Origin: Benincasa hispida
Lineage: Eukaryota; Streptophyta; Magnoliopsida; Cucurbitales; Cucurbitaceae
Direction of reading: 5' to 3'
Assembly: GCF_009727055.1 (NCBI RefSeq)
Contig: NC_052359.1
Location: 60,991,115 to 61,055,114 of the forward strand
Length of the DNA stretch: 64,000 bases
In this document: piece after piece, positions 46,991-58,442 of the stretch
How positions within the stretch are numbered: position 1 is the stretch's first letter
How the letters are laid out: each line of letters begins with the position of its first letter
Notes under the pieces: model-generated
Told to the model about the DNA's origin: nothing
Seen by the model: the letters and a program-made list of their open reading frames with translations, nothing else
The model's database searches: none
Translations under genes and position numbers: made by a program

Positions 46991-48120
46991 TACTCCCCCT
47001 TAGATGCCCATTGTATATATGAAATATGCCTCATTAAAACTATACTAGAAAAAAACCTAATGGAAAAAAAAAATCATAGTGAAGGAAAAATGGTACATAT
47101 TTCATACAATCTAATATTTGTTCCCCTCATGGAAACACCACTTGATATCTCTAAGTCGCCACATTCCAATGTTGTGCATCAATTTTTCAAAGGTTGCGAT
47201 TGGTAACGATTTTGTAAATAAGTTTGTCAAGTTATCATTCGAACAAATTTGTCATACGACGATGTCGTCATTTTCTTCGAGATCATGAGTGTAGAAAATC
47301 TTGGGTGAAATATACTTTGTTCTATTTCTTTTAATATACCCTCATTTGATTTGAGCTATACATGCCATGTTGTCTTCATATAATATTGTTGAAAGATTTT
47401 TACTAGAAGAAAAGCCACATGCTCCATGAATGTGCTGAATCATTGATCTAATTCATACACATTCTTGGCCAGTCTTGTGAATTGCAAGAATTTCAGCATG
47501 ATTTGAGGAAGTAGTTGTTATGGACGGTTTTACTGATTCCCATGATATAGTAGCTCCTTCAATGTGAACAAATAACCTGTTTGAGATCTAGCTTTGTATA
47601 TATCAGATAAATATCCAAAATCTGAATAACCACTAGATGTGACTTATTTGCATATGACAAATCCATATCGAACATTTCTCGAATATAACGAATATATACT
47701 TAATTTATTCTAATGTCTTTTTGTTGGAGAAGAACTGTATCTAGTTATTAAATTTATTGAAAATGCAATATTTGGTCTTATATCATCAACAAGATACATA
47801 AGTGCCCAATTGTATTAAGATATGGTATTTCAGGACCAAGAATTTCTTCATTATCATCTCTAGGTTGAAATATATCTTTCTTAACATCTAGTGAACGAGC
47901 TTCCATTGGAATGTTCAATGGATGTGCTTTGTCCATATAAAACCTTTTCAAAATTTTTCCTATAGAAGTTGACTGATGTACAAATATCCTGTTTGCTAAA
48001 TACTTAATTTGCAAGTCAAGGCAAAATTTTGTTTTTTTTTAGACCTTTCATCTCAATTTCTTTCTTAAGATAGTCTATTGCTTTTGAAAGCTCTTTAGGG
48101 CTTCCAATTATATTTAAATC
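46991..48120 (-). pseudogene. Copia pol fragment, RT/RNase H
   Basis: On the minus strand, 48014-47778 encodes MQIKYLANRIFVHQS, then ILKRFYMDKAHPLNIPM and EEILGPEIPYLNTIG, the end of a Copia reverse transcriptase. RNase H remnants follow (EGILKEIEQSIFHPRF about 47330), then a leader with TCATATATACAATGGGCATC and the polypurine tract AAGGGGGAG. It is truncated upstream by LTR H. Confidence 0.8.
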
Positions 48121-48121
48121 A

Positions 48122-49097
48122 TCAGGTCCATGAGGTCCTCTTGGTAGCTCAATAGGATTAATTGAGAATTAATTTTTGGATTAATTTGAATTGTTCAAAT
48201 TAGTAGAGAGATTTAATTATATATGATATAATTAAGTTATTTTAATTATATGTGATATAATTATTATAATGTATTTGATACATTATAGCTTTAGTGAGAG
48301 GAAATAAATATTTAAATAAGATTCAAATATAAATTCTATGAATTGGATTCATAGTTGTTAAATTTTATATAAATGTAATTTATATTAAATGCCATATAAG
48401 AGAGAAAAGAAACTATAAGTTATACTGTATGTGATACAATATTAAAATTATAGGTTATATGTTATATTTAATATAACATATAATTTAATATATATGATAA
48501 TATTTAATATAACATATAATTTAATATATATGATAAGTTAGCTGTCATATTTATATATATATTAAATGTTATTTTTTAATAAAAATAAGGAAGGGAGTTA
48601 CTCCCCCTCTTTTCTTTCCACCCACGTAAGTGGGTGATTGATATATTTGGCATATTGAAAAAGAGTTTTTCTTCTTGCTCGATAGAGAGAGATCGTTTTT
48701 AACATAGTGAGAAAAACAAAAGAGTTTTGTGTGAGTTTGAGTTATTGTTGAACATTCTCAATCCTTCCTCCTTACCACTAAAATTCCCCCATTCCAAAAT
48801 AGCCAGAGCCCACCTCTCTTGGGTTCTCAGCCTGAGAATACCGAGGAAATTTTTGTGATCGCGTTCGTTCTTGTTCCAAGTTTTCTTGAAGATAGTCTTC
48901 AAGGTGTTCAAGCTTGTTCGAGGGATTCTTGAAGAAAGGTCTTCAAAGGTAAGGTTTCTAAAACCTTTTTGATAACACATTGTAATTTATATGTAAATGC
49001 ATATCTTGTTTCTTTATTTACTGTAAAATTTATATTCAATGAAAAATGGATTTGGGCCAATCTTGCTTCTGCTTACGGTTCCCTTAAGTTTAGGTTC
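48122..49097 (+). mobile_element. LTR H, 5'-truncated
   Basis: It begins inside the family at AGGTCCATGAGGTCCTCTTG (equivalent to about 18045 in LTR A) and continues to GGATTTGGGCC-CTTGCTTCTGC. It carries the hairpin block GGTTCTCAGCCTGAGAAT (48823-48840) and AAAGGTAAGG. The first roughly 1 kb is missing. Confidence 0.78.
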
Positions 49098-49103
49098 CTT
49101 CAG

Positions 49104-49478
49104 TAATAGGGTTGTTTAGACCTTTTCAGGGTCATCCTATGTTGATCAAATGAGGTTGTTAGACCTTTCCGGGGTCATCCCTATGTTGATTAATAAGTGA
49201 CGATGTAATAAGGTTATTAGACCTTTTTGGGGTCATTCTATGTTTATTTAGAGGTGACAATGTAATAGGGTTGTTTAAACCTTTCTAGGATATCCCTATG
49301 TTGATCGAGAAGTGATGTAATAAGGTTGTTTAGACCTTTTCAGGGTCATCCCTATGTTGATCAAGAAGTGATATAATAGGATTATTTAGATCTTTCCGGA
49401 GTCATCCCTATGTTGATCAAGAAGTGAAGATATAATAGAGTTGTTTAGACCTTTTTGAGGTCATCCCTATGTGTGTCA
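49104..49478 (+). repeat. Minisatellite, about 55-bp unit, seven copies
   Basis: GTTGTTTAGACCTTTTCAGG followed by GTCATCCTATGTTGATCAA and a short variable spacer recurs at about 49111, 49153, 49211, 49268, 49322, 49378 and 49437, with spacing from about 42 to 59 bp. Confidence 0.9.
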
Positions 49479-49479
49479 A

Positions 49480-50296
49480 GGTGGCAGTCACGTATCGTGG
49501 CATTACTGCAAAAAAAAAAAAAAAAACTCACCCTTTGCAAAATAATAATAATAATAATAAGGAGTTGGTGTGATAAAAAAGAGTTACTCCCTCAAATGAA
49601 AATTACGAGTAGCTTTAATTCCTGTAAAAAAGGGGGCACGTTAGTAAAATTTAAAAGTGATAAGAAAAAAAAGGAAAAAAACGTGAAAGAAAAGAAAAGG
49701 AAAAAAGGAAAAAAAAAAAAAAAAGAAGAAGAAAACATAAAAGAAATGAAAGAAAAAAGAAAGAAGAAAAGAAGAAGGTGAGGAAAATGAAAAAAAAGAA
49801 AGAAAAGTTTAGAAGAAGAGGAGAGGGTGAAGATAATGCAGAGGTTTGGATTCCTATTTACAGAGGTTCTATCAAGTTCTGTGACAAATTAAGAAATCCA
49901 AATTAGATAAAGATTTGATTTAAATTATTAGATTTTATTGGATTTCCTAATTTGATTTTATCCTAATTTCAAATTAAATTAAAACAAATCAAATGAAGGT
50001 CCTATTTAATTTGATGTTATTAGATTTTATCATCAAATTTATCTTCAATCAAGATTTGGACATATTCCAAATTTTATTCAAAATCAAATTTAAGTTGTGG
50101 ATAAAATCTCAAATTAAAATTTGACCATATTCCAAATTTTATTCAAAATCAAAAGCAAGTAGGAAGTGGAATTACATGGACAGTAATAATTTATAAGTAT
50201 GAGACATATGGATAACATGTAAAGTGACACATAGGGCTTAGGGAGACTTGGTTTTGTAGGAGGCTAGACTATGAATATCTACATTACACATATTTT
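49480..50296 (-). mobile_element. Candidate second LTR of the 47-kb Copia
   Basis: The last part (50160-50296) matches 46826-46990: GTGGAATTACATGGA, ACATATGGATAACATGTA and TACACATATTTTAGAATATTT. The left part is low complexity: an A run (49509), (AAT)n (49542-49561) and a long GA-rich tract (49660-49830). The LTR identity rests on the shared terminal block and is uncertain. The frame 49455-49781 is a translation of the purine tract, not a gene. Confidence 0.45.
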
Positions 50297-50437
50297 AGAA
50301 TATTTATAATGCAATCTAAATAATCTCAAAAACTTTTCTAATATATCTATTCTGGTAGGGAAGGGAGATCTAGACATAATTAAGACTAAGTATATATTCT
50401 ATGGAATTAGCATAAAGGTTAAAAAAACATTATTGGT

Positions 50438-50696
50438 CCTAAGCTTTCATAAAAGTAACAATGTACTTCATAAACTTTAATTTGTAACGATTAGTCCATG
50501 TACTTTCAATTTTATAAATTTAGTCCATAAACTTTAATATGTAATAGTTTGGTCGTTGCAAATTTTAAAATTCAAAGATTAAATTGTTATATAGTAAAAG
50601 TTCAAGAACTAAATTATTATAAAATTGAAAGTACAGGGACTAAATCGTTACAATGGACCAATTTTTTCTTACTTTTGTGAAAGTTTAGGAAGTGAT
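50438..50696. mobile_element. MITE-like fold-back
   Basis: The left arm (CTTTCATAAAAGTAACAATG..., then GTAACGATTAGTCCATGTAC and TTTCAATTTTATAA) is mirrored by the right arm (TTATAAAATTGAAAGTACAG, then GGACTAAATCGTTAC and ACTTTTGTGAAAGTTTA). There is no coding capacity. Confidence 0.7.
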
Positions 50697-50699
50697 TTT

Positions 50700-51600
50700 T
50701 AAACTCTATATATATGGAAAAAAATGTTATGAATAAATAGACATCACAAACAACTTGTAGATTTCTATGCAACAAAAATAGCTTTTAAGAACCCACTTCG
50801 TTTTACTTTTGTCTCATTTTGTTCTTTTGTTCTTAACTTTTATAATAATGTTAGGGAGAATCAGAAAGAACCAAATAAGGTTTGTCACAAACTGATGACA
50901 AAGTATAAATGAAGGATTGAGACAGAAAATTAAATATTCTTTTATTTGCTTTCTTCAACATTTTTATTCTAAAAGGTACATTTTTTAAAAAAATTGATCA
51001 AATAATTTTTTTTTTTTTTTTTTTTGAGTTTTTCAAAATATAGCTAAAATTGAAACACAATTTTTATAAGAGATGGTTTAAGCATAAACAGAAAGCTATT
51101 TATAATGTGTATACTTCCGTTAATTGATAAAAGAGATTTAGAAGTAGTTTCCAAACATATATAAAATTATACGCTAAATACGTTCAACTATTTGCATATC
51201 TTCAAATTCTACTTCTACGAAAGTTTAAGAACGAAAAATGATTTTTCATTGTTTTCTTTTATTCCGTTGGTAACGTTATTTGGAATTTTGTAATATATTT
51301 GACATCTGTAGATTGCAAATTTTACGTTGAAGTGCACTTATTGTAGTTAATTCTAAATTTCACCTCTTCTTTTTTCCTAAAAAGTTAGGAAGGAAAATTT
51401 TGAGAAAAACACAACAAACAGATAAAAATAGCCGTGTTAAAGTTATAATAGCCGTGTTAAGCAAACAGTTAGATTTCATAGATTTGTGGAAGGCAGATCA
51501 TTAATCATAAAAGGGCCTATGAATGATTCATTCGTATAAAAACTAAAAAAAAGTTCCTATATAGAGATTAAAAATAAATAAATAAGATTTTTTGTTTGTG
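50700..51600. other. AT-rich stretch without recognised gene
   Basis: Only AT-rich sequence with a T run at about 51008-51025 is visible. Confidence 0.5.
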
Positions 51601-51604
51601 TATG

Positions 51605-52711
51605 TGAATTTTCTGGCTTGATAAGTGCATAAAATTTGTTGCTTGAATCCATCTAATCAATTGATTGAAGTGAAAAACAATTAGTCACTCGAGGGAATAG
51701 TTAATTTGAACGCATCAAACTAGGATGTGAAGTAATTCTAGAGATAAAATGTGATAACTTGTAGAAATACAAGTTATTGTTCTCTCAAAATTGGAATAAT
51801 TAGGATTATCTGATGTAAACGCACTCATGATAAAGAAAAACACATGAAATTGTATATATATGATAAACTCGTGCAAAAGTATCTTCTTAAGTGAAAAACT
51901 GCATCACTAACACACTTTAATGTAGGAATCAGAAAAATTCACTAAGTGTTGTAGACAAGGCCAACGCAAAGGGCATGCATATAAATTACCAGATGCACGA
52001 AAGATACATTTGGCTCTTGCAATCCATGTCAAAGCACAATTTGCAGGTATGGGCATCTGACTGGTGGCGTCTGATCGAAGCATAATGGCAGACGACTGTC
52101 TCAGGGTATGGAGTTTAATGCAATCACATCACCAAGTGACTTTGCAGATTGCCTATATAAGGAGGAGCTGCCTGCAAATGAAAGGAGTTAGCAAGTTAGT
52201 TAGTTAGTTAGTTAGTTCGTTAGAGAGTTAGTTATTTTTCACCTCTGTCGTCTGCAAGCAAGAAGTGGGAGGGACCATAGCCATTCTCTACCGTTAGTAA
52301 CGAGGTGCTGCCGAAAAGAAGCTTGAGAGAGACGTCTCCTTCAACCCATCCATCAAGTTGGCAACAACAAGCATAAAAACAAGCCAAAGAGGACAAGAGA
52401 TTGAACCTGCAGCTTGACTTCTTTCTTTTACCTTGCATTCTCATTCATCATTCCACTTGATTGAACTAAGATTATTTGTATCAAAACTTATATCTTTAAA
52501 TCAATCTCATTTTCGACCATTCTTCATATCTCCATCTGTTAATTTTAAGTTGTTTGTCTATTTGAATTTTCTGGCTTGATAAGTGCATAAAATTTGTTGC
52601 TTGAATCTACCTGATCAGTTGATTGAAGTGAAAAAGCAATTAGTCATTCGAGAGAGTAGTTAATTGTTGAATGCATCAAGCTAGGGCGTGAAGTAATTCT
52701 AGAGATAGAAT
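51605..52711 (+). repeat. Direct repeats of about 146 bp, 960 bp apart
   Basis: 51605-51750 (TTTTCTGGCTTGATAAGTGC to TCTAGAGATAAAATG) recurs at 52566-52711 with about one change per ten bases. The first copy is directly followed by the TGATAACTTG LTR hairpin, the second by TATTCATGTCACTTG. Between them are TATATAAGGAGGAG (52153) and (GTTA)n at 52194-52217, so this looks like a plus-strand LTR promoter and transcribed region. Confidence 0.7.
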
Positions 52712-54453
52712 TATTCATGTCACTTGTCTATTCATTTTAACTGAAGCATACACCTTAGAGACAGGATAAGTGTGGCATCCACATCGAGAGATGTTGAGCA
52801 TGAATTAAAGAACGAATCCCTAACGTGCCATTGATACGTGCGATTATGATGCGATGGTGTGTATGTTATGCGATGAACATGCAAGTTTTCCTAACAAGGC
52901 CCAAGTATAAGCCTTCTTAGGTTTCCTAGTAAGTCTAGAGTGGAACACAGGGACCACTAAGTAGATATGCGACAAATACTTTGATTCTATTGCAGTGGTA
53001 CAAACAAATGAAGTGGATATTGTTTTGATTGAGATTTTTCCTATGAGACGAAGTTGAACACAGAGTTGATGAAAGCGTAGAGTTACAATGAGTATGCGAT
53101 AAAGGGGTTGAGAAGGGGTTTAGCTAGCACTTCTTAAGAGCGTGCACAAGTTATGCGATCATGCTACACACAAATATCAGTACTACATTTCTCAATGTAG
53201 AATGCCATAATTTCTATTTCTAGGACGCATGCGATGTATATGCAAAACAGTCGATAGGACTTATTTCTAAGTCTCTACTCTTGCCTATGCGATGATGAAT
53301 GATGTACACATAAAATAAGGTGACCGCATACTATTATTCCTATTTCTAGGGCGCATGTGATGTGTAAATAGCAATAGAACTTATGTTTAAGTTTCTACTT
53401 CTTGCTTATGCGATTCTAATCTGACTCTCTCAAGCCTAGATTCTATCTTTACACTACTTTCTCAAGTATGTCCAAAGGGTGAATGATGCATACATAAGAC
53501 AAGATGATCGCATAAAATGTAAATCTTAAGTCATGCTAGCTAAGTACTTCTCAACCTATTTAGAAATTTAGCTACTCATGCGTGGCATGGAGAGATTGAA
53601 TATAGATAGAAATGAGGTTTCCATTTTCTGTAAATAAAGTACTGAATACAAAATAACAAATGGATTTGAGAGATAAGAAACCCGGTAAGCAATGTCTTGC
53701 TTCCCGTGGCCTTTTACACTGCTCTTTATCACTCCAACTCTGTTCTAGTTGTGTATGCTTGCTCTCACAAGTGTTGACCCTCTCTCCTTTGTGTTGCTTT
53801 CCGGCAATCTCTTGATCTGTCTGGGAGCGATTCTCTTGGTTTTTCCTAGTCTCCTTGCTCTTCTCCGTTCGCTATGTATATATATGAGTATGTGCGTGAA
53901 CAGACTAACTAACGAACTTGCTAAAAAAAAACTCTCTTCTTCTCTGGTGGCTTTCGGTATTTATAGATTTCAAGGTGAAGCAGCTTTTCTTGCTAATGAT
54001 TGCAATGATGGGCGGCATTAATTCCCTTATTCTGTTGTGCCGTTTAATAGTCACCGAAAGTTGAGTGTACTTGCTACAATGTGGCTTTTAACGGCTTGTC
54101 AACTAAATTCGGAATCGACCGTTATCAACTTTCTATCCCATCATGATTTATTATGTTGTCGCCTTGATGGAGGTCTTTATGCGGCCACCTTTTTAAGAAA
54201 CTTCTCATGATCGCATGACTTGCGATTGCAATCTCCAAGCGCACTGAGCGTTGTGCCTTTGGATCACAATTTCATATGCGCCATCACATTGTACCTGCAC
54301 AAAATAGGTAAATTAGCTGCTTTTATGCCATGAGCACTCACGATCGTAATTCCTTTCAATTTAGCGATTTCGGACATGATATTGCCTATTTTACCATCGC
54401 ATTCTCTCATTGTTTTACTTATTTGTGTTGTAATAACTTGTATTTCTACCAGT
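51751..54453 (-). mobile_element. Candidate 3' LTR region of Athila-like element
   Basis: Both ends carry TGATAACTTGTAGAAATAC-type sequence, at 51751 in plus and at 54453 in minus orientation, giving TG...CA termini. At the right end a minus-strand polypurine tract (AATTTGGGGGTG) abuts it, as expected for the 3' LTR of the minus-strand element. On the minus strand CTATAAATACCG (about 53966-53955) is a candidate TATA box. A 125-bp tandem duplication lies at 53212-53460. Because the terminal motif is itself a palindrome, the left end may be a different LTR in plus orientation. Confidence 0.5.
53212..53460. repeat. Tandem duplication in LTR, about 125-bp unit
   Basis: ATTTCTAGGACGCATGCGAT ... 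GACTTATTTCTAAGTCTCTAC ... TATGCGATGATGAATG is followed by a diverged second copy (ATTTCTAGGGCGCATGTGAT ... GAACTTATGTTTAAGTTTC). Confidence 0.65.
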
Positions 54454-55730
54454 TATCACACCCCCAAATTTAAAACAATGCTTGTCCTCAAGCATAAATT
54501 AAAGATTCTCTTTAAAGATTCAACCACCTTTACCCTACCTAGACTTCTCAAGGTGCCTTATTCAAATTTCATGAACCAACGCCTTCTTAATTTCTATCCT
54601 GATCTCTTCCTAAAATAGTTCTAATCTTTAGGGACCGCAAGTTTAACCTTAAAAAAAACTTTACTCGTTTCCAGGATATCACATGATTTATTTCAAACTT
54701 TCTCAAATCGGGCTGTTCGCCCCTTGCGCGATTCAGATATTCGTTTTGTGATCTTGCGCTGATCCGAGAACCTAACCTTCGTTTTGGCTTGCCCTCATAA
54801 GTGTCATGCGAGCATCCAACTATGAGTAAGGTGCTCTTTCTCAATCAAAACTCATGCCAATCTCTTTATTTGGTAACAGAGTTGCGATCACTTGGTTTAT
54901 GCGTTGATCACGATTCCTACCTTCGTTTTGGCTTGCCCTCACGGGTGTCATGCAGACATCTAACTACGAGCAGGATCCAATCTCAACGTTATATAATAAT
55001 TTTTTTTTTTGAATTTCTAAAAGTAACAAGGTTGAAAATAACAATACTAACACCCCCAAATTTACACATAGCAACGTCCTCATTGCTGAGAAACGAAATA
55101 ACTCATGTGATGGACTTAGAAAATTTCATAAAAATAGTTTTGAAGGAAAACTGGTAGACCACTAAATTTTAGAAATGTTTCATGAATTGATTTGTCCTGA
55201 AACTAATTTGACTCTAGTACATGCGGTCAGAAATAAAGGCATGAATTTCATCATTGAAGGCATAATTAGTACGGGGTGAATGCGACGACTAAATAAAGTA
55301 ATCAACAATTCCCGATTGAGTCAAATTAAAGAGGATATGATAGTAGAATTTAGCAATATTAAATTGAAATGCGAGAAGTGCAAATTTGAAATAAGAAGAG
55401 GCAAGGAAAGATATAACCCCCAAATTTGCTTTGTCGCCCACATCTCTTTTGATCGCATCCTTTCTTGTAGTGGGTTGTTTCCTTGATTGCGGTGGGCTGA
55501 TCGAACTAGTCGCGTGTTTTGAGGTTATCACGTTGCTTCATCGCAATCGTTTACTACGATCAGTGCTAAAAATCAAAACGATAAAAGGTATGAAAGAAAG
55601 AGTTGGCAATTCTAAAGAGTAGTGATCATGCAAAAAGTAAGATAGATTCATGAAAGAAAAATATCAAAAGGATTCGTCCCTGAAAAGTGTGTGTTGCTTA
55701 TCAACGCAGGAACTACACTTTTCTTCTTCA

Positions 55731-57017
55731 TTATGGATTCCTCAGATCCACGGAGGTTTTCCCGCATTGGAAATCCCCTCCATGATATATCTCGACTCTT
55801 TGTCCATTTCCCTTAAATGCGTTTGTCCCCTCTTCGTTTGTTAATTCTACCGCACCGTGCGGAAATACTTCTTGTATGAATGGTCTGGACCAACGTGATT
55901 TCAATTTTCCCAGAAAGAGCCGTAGCCTAGAATTGAATAGTAAGACCTTCTGACCTACCTGGAGATTCTTTTCACACGGTCGCTTGTCATGCCAATGCTT
56001 TGTACGTTCTTTGTAAATTTTGGCATTTTCATATGCCTGTAATCTCCATTCATCCAACTCGAGTAATTAAAGTCTTCTTTCCTCCCCTGCAACCTTCAGA
56101 TTAAAGTTAAGCTTCTTCACTGCCCACAGCGCCTTATGCTCTAATTCCAACGGCAAATGACATGCCTTCCCAAACATCAACGCATACGGGGACATGCCTA
56201 TTGGTGTTTTATAGGCAATCTTATATGCCCACAAGGAATCATCAAGCTTCATAGCCTGGTCCTTTCGTGAGGGATTCACCACCTTTTCTAAAATCAGCTT
56301 AATTTCTCTGTTGGAAACCTCGACTTGTCCATTTGTCTGGGGGTGATATGCAGTGGCGATCTTGTGATGGACATTGTATTTGATCAGCAGTTTGTTAATG
56401 ATACGATTGGCAAAGTGGGTTCCTTCGTCACTTATTATGGTGTGTGGGGTGCCAAAACGAGTGAAGATGTTCCTCTGTAAGATTTTGGAGACTGTTGTCC
56501 TATCGTTTGCGACGCATCACACCACTTCGATCCACTTAGAAACATAGTCGACGGCCAACAGAATGTATTTGTGACCATTTGACGATGGAAATGGTCTCAT
56601 AAAGTCAATGCCCTAGACGTTGAAAATTTCCAATTCCAATATGATGTTCATCGACATCACATTTTTCTATGAAATGTTTCTAGTGCGTTGGCACTTATCG
56701 CATTTCATAGAATAGTCTCATGCATCCTTAAACAGAGTTGGCCAGTAATACTCGCTTTGCAAAACTTTTTCTACTGTGCGTTGTCCCCTGAAATGTCTGC
56801 CATAGGGTGAGTCATGACATTGAAAAAGTATGCGTTGAAAAGCAGTCTCTGGCACGCAGAGTCTCACTATCTGGTATGGTCCCCTTTTGTAAAGATTTGG
56901 CTTGTCTCAGTAGTAGGATTTACATTCATGAATGAGCCGCTTCTTTTGGTGGGACGTGTAATTCTTCGGAAATTGTTCATAGACCAAGAAGTTGACAATA
57001 TCTGTATACCACGGTAA
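55731..57017 (-). pseudogene. Athila-like integrase
   Basis: From high to low coordinate, an HHCC-like part has HECKSYY (about 56910), then KCDKCQR-like sequence (about 56700). The catalytic core has [20 protein letters not shown] (about 56610, first Asp), [12 protein letters not shown] (about 56430, second Asp) and [16 protein letters not shown] (about 56330, Glu). Then come [20 protein letters not shown] and [14 protein letters not shown] (56220-56140). The C-terminal part has ERTKHWHDKRPCEKNLQVGQ (about 55970) and the FPHGAVELTNEEG fold. Internal stops and a frame change near 56065 break it. Confidence 0.85.
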
Positions 57018-57544
57018 TTCTTCAAGTTTAAACAAGTGATCGTCCGGCAAGGATGCTTTCACCTCGTACTGAATGCGATCCACTTCAGGCTTCTCTAATC
57101 TCGATAAGTGGTCAGCGACCTGGTTATCCGTTCCCTTTCGGTCGATTATCTCCATAGTAAATTCTTTGAGAAGGAGAACCCATCGGATTAGCCTCGGCTT
57201 GGCATGTTTTTTGGTCATTAAATATCTTATTGCCAAGTGGTCGGTGTGAACTCTGTCTCTTATACACATCTAGATGTGTATAAGAGACAGAGCCTCGGCT
57301 TTGCATATTTTTTGGTCATTAAATATCTTATTGCCAAGTGGTCGGTGTGAACTATAACTTTAGATCCCAATAAGTAAGGTCTGGATTTTTCAATTGCAAA
57401 GATTACCGCTAAAAGCTCTTTCTCTGTGGTGGTGTAGTTTTCTTGCGTGAAGTTCAATGTTCTACTCGCATATGCGATGGGGTGTAACATTGTCTTTTCC
57501 TTCTGTGCTAAAACTGCCCCCATCGCATTCTGCTGGCATCGCAC
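57018..57544 (-). pseudogene. Athila-like RNase H, broken by adapter artefact
   Basis: [10 protein letters not shown], then [40 protein letters not shown] and [11 protein letters not shown] are RNase H motifs. The segment encoding [14 protein letters not shown] occurs twice (57292-57353 and 57191-57252) around 38 bases of sequencing adapter. [19 protein letters not shown] follows. The break in the frame is therefore not evidence of decay. Confidence 0.85.
57253..57290. other. Nextera mate-pair junction adapter (assembly artefact)
   Basis: CTGTCTCTTATACACATCT is followed immediately by its exact reverse complement AGATGTGTATAAGAGACAG. This is the 19-bp Tn5 mosaic end twice, inverted, 38 bp, identical to the circularisation junction left in Nextera mate-pair libraries. 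The 62 bases on its left (57191-57252) recur on its right (57292-57353) with two differences. It is not part of the organism's genome, and the reading frames through it yield the well-known adapter peptides ([17 protein letters not shown]). Confidence 0.98.
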
Positions 57545-57564
57545 ATCAGCTCAAATGCCTTTGT

Positions 57565-58392
57565 CTAGTCGGGTGCGATCAAAATAGGCGCTGTAGTCAA
57601 TGCACCCTTCAGTGCTTTGAATGCGATGAGGCATTGTGAGTCAAAGTCAAAAGTTCTGTTAGCTTCCAGCAGTGCATTCAACGGTCGAGCTATTTTAGAG
57701 AAGTCTTTCACAAATCGTTGGTAGAACCTCGCATGTCCTAAGAAACTTCTTAAAGCCTTCACATTTGCTGGAGGTGGAAGTTTTTCATTGGCCTCAATTT
57801 CTGCTTTATCCACCTCTAGCCCTTCCTTTGAAACCTTGTGCCTGAGCACAATCCCTTCTTTAACCATGAAATGGCATTTCTCCCAATTCAATACCAGATT
57901 GGTCTCTTCGCATCTTTTCAATATTTTCTCCAAGTTTTTCAGACAGACTTCATACGTTTGCCCATAAACTGAGAAATCGTCTATAAATATTTCCACTGAT
58001 TTCTTAAGATACTCGGAGAATATTGCCATCATACACCTTTGAAACGTGTTCGGCGCATTACATAATCCAAATGGCATGCGGCGAAAAGTGAACGTTCCAT
58101 GTGAACAGATGAATGTGGTCTTTTCTTGGTCTTCTGGTACGATCATAATCTGGTTGTAGCCTGCATACCCATCAAGAAAACAGAAGTAGTCATTCCCTGC
58201 TAGTTGGTCTAGCATTTTATCAATGAAAGGTAAAGGGAAATGATCCTTCTTCGTCGCCGCATTGAGCTTCCGATAGTCCATACAAATCCACCAGTCAGTG
58301 ATGGTTTTCTCATGGGGATTAACTCGTTGTTTGCGTTCGGGACTACTGTCATTTCGCTCTTCTTGGGAATGCATTGCACGGGGCTGACCCAC
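57565..58392 (-). pseudogene. Athila-like reverse transcriptase
   Basis: A 275-residue open stretch contains RT motifs in order: WICMDYRKLN (residues 35-44), FPLPFIDKMLDQLAG, YFCFLDGYAGYNQI (69-82), FRRMPFGLCNAP (103-114), the catalytic FIDDFSVYG (136-144, in place of YVDD) and VSKEGLEVDKAEIE. The thumb/connection with LRSFLGHARFYQRFVKDFSK is followed by the tether into RNase H. Its start methionine is arbitrary, since this is an internal part of a polyprotein. It is the best preserved domain in the element. Confidence 0.9.
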
Positions 58393-58442
58393 GTGCTATT
58401 GGCGATAGGGTATATGATGCTGGCGTCTAACCATTTAATGAT

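Noticed and set aside
49455..49781. 108-residue frame rich in Lys and Glu
   Set aside because: It is the translation of a GA-rich low-complexity tract; there is no domain and it lies inside probable LTR sequence.
54801..55157. 118-residue plus-strand frame
   Set aside because: It lies in the non-coding 3' part of the minus-strand Athila-like element and contains its tandem duplication; there is no domain.
57124..57306. Protein with [11 protein letters not shown]
   Set aside because: It is a translation of the mate-pair adapter, not a gene.
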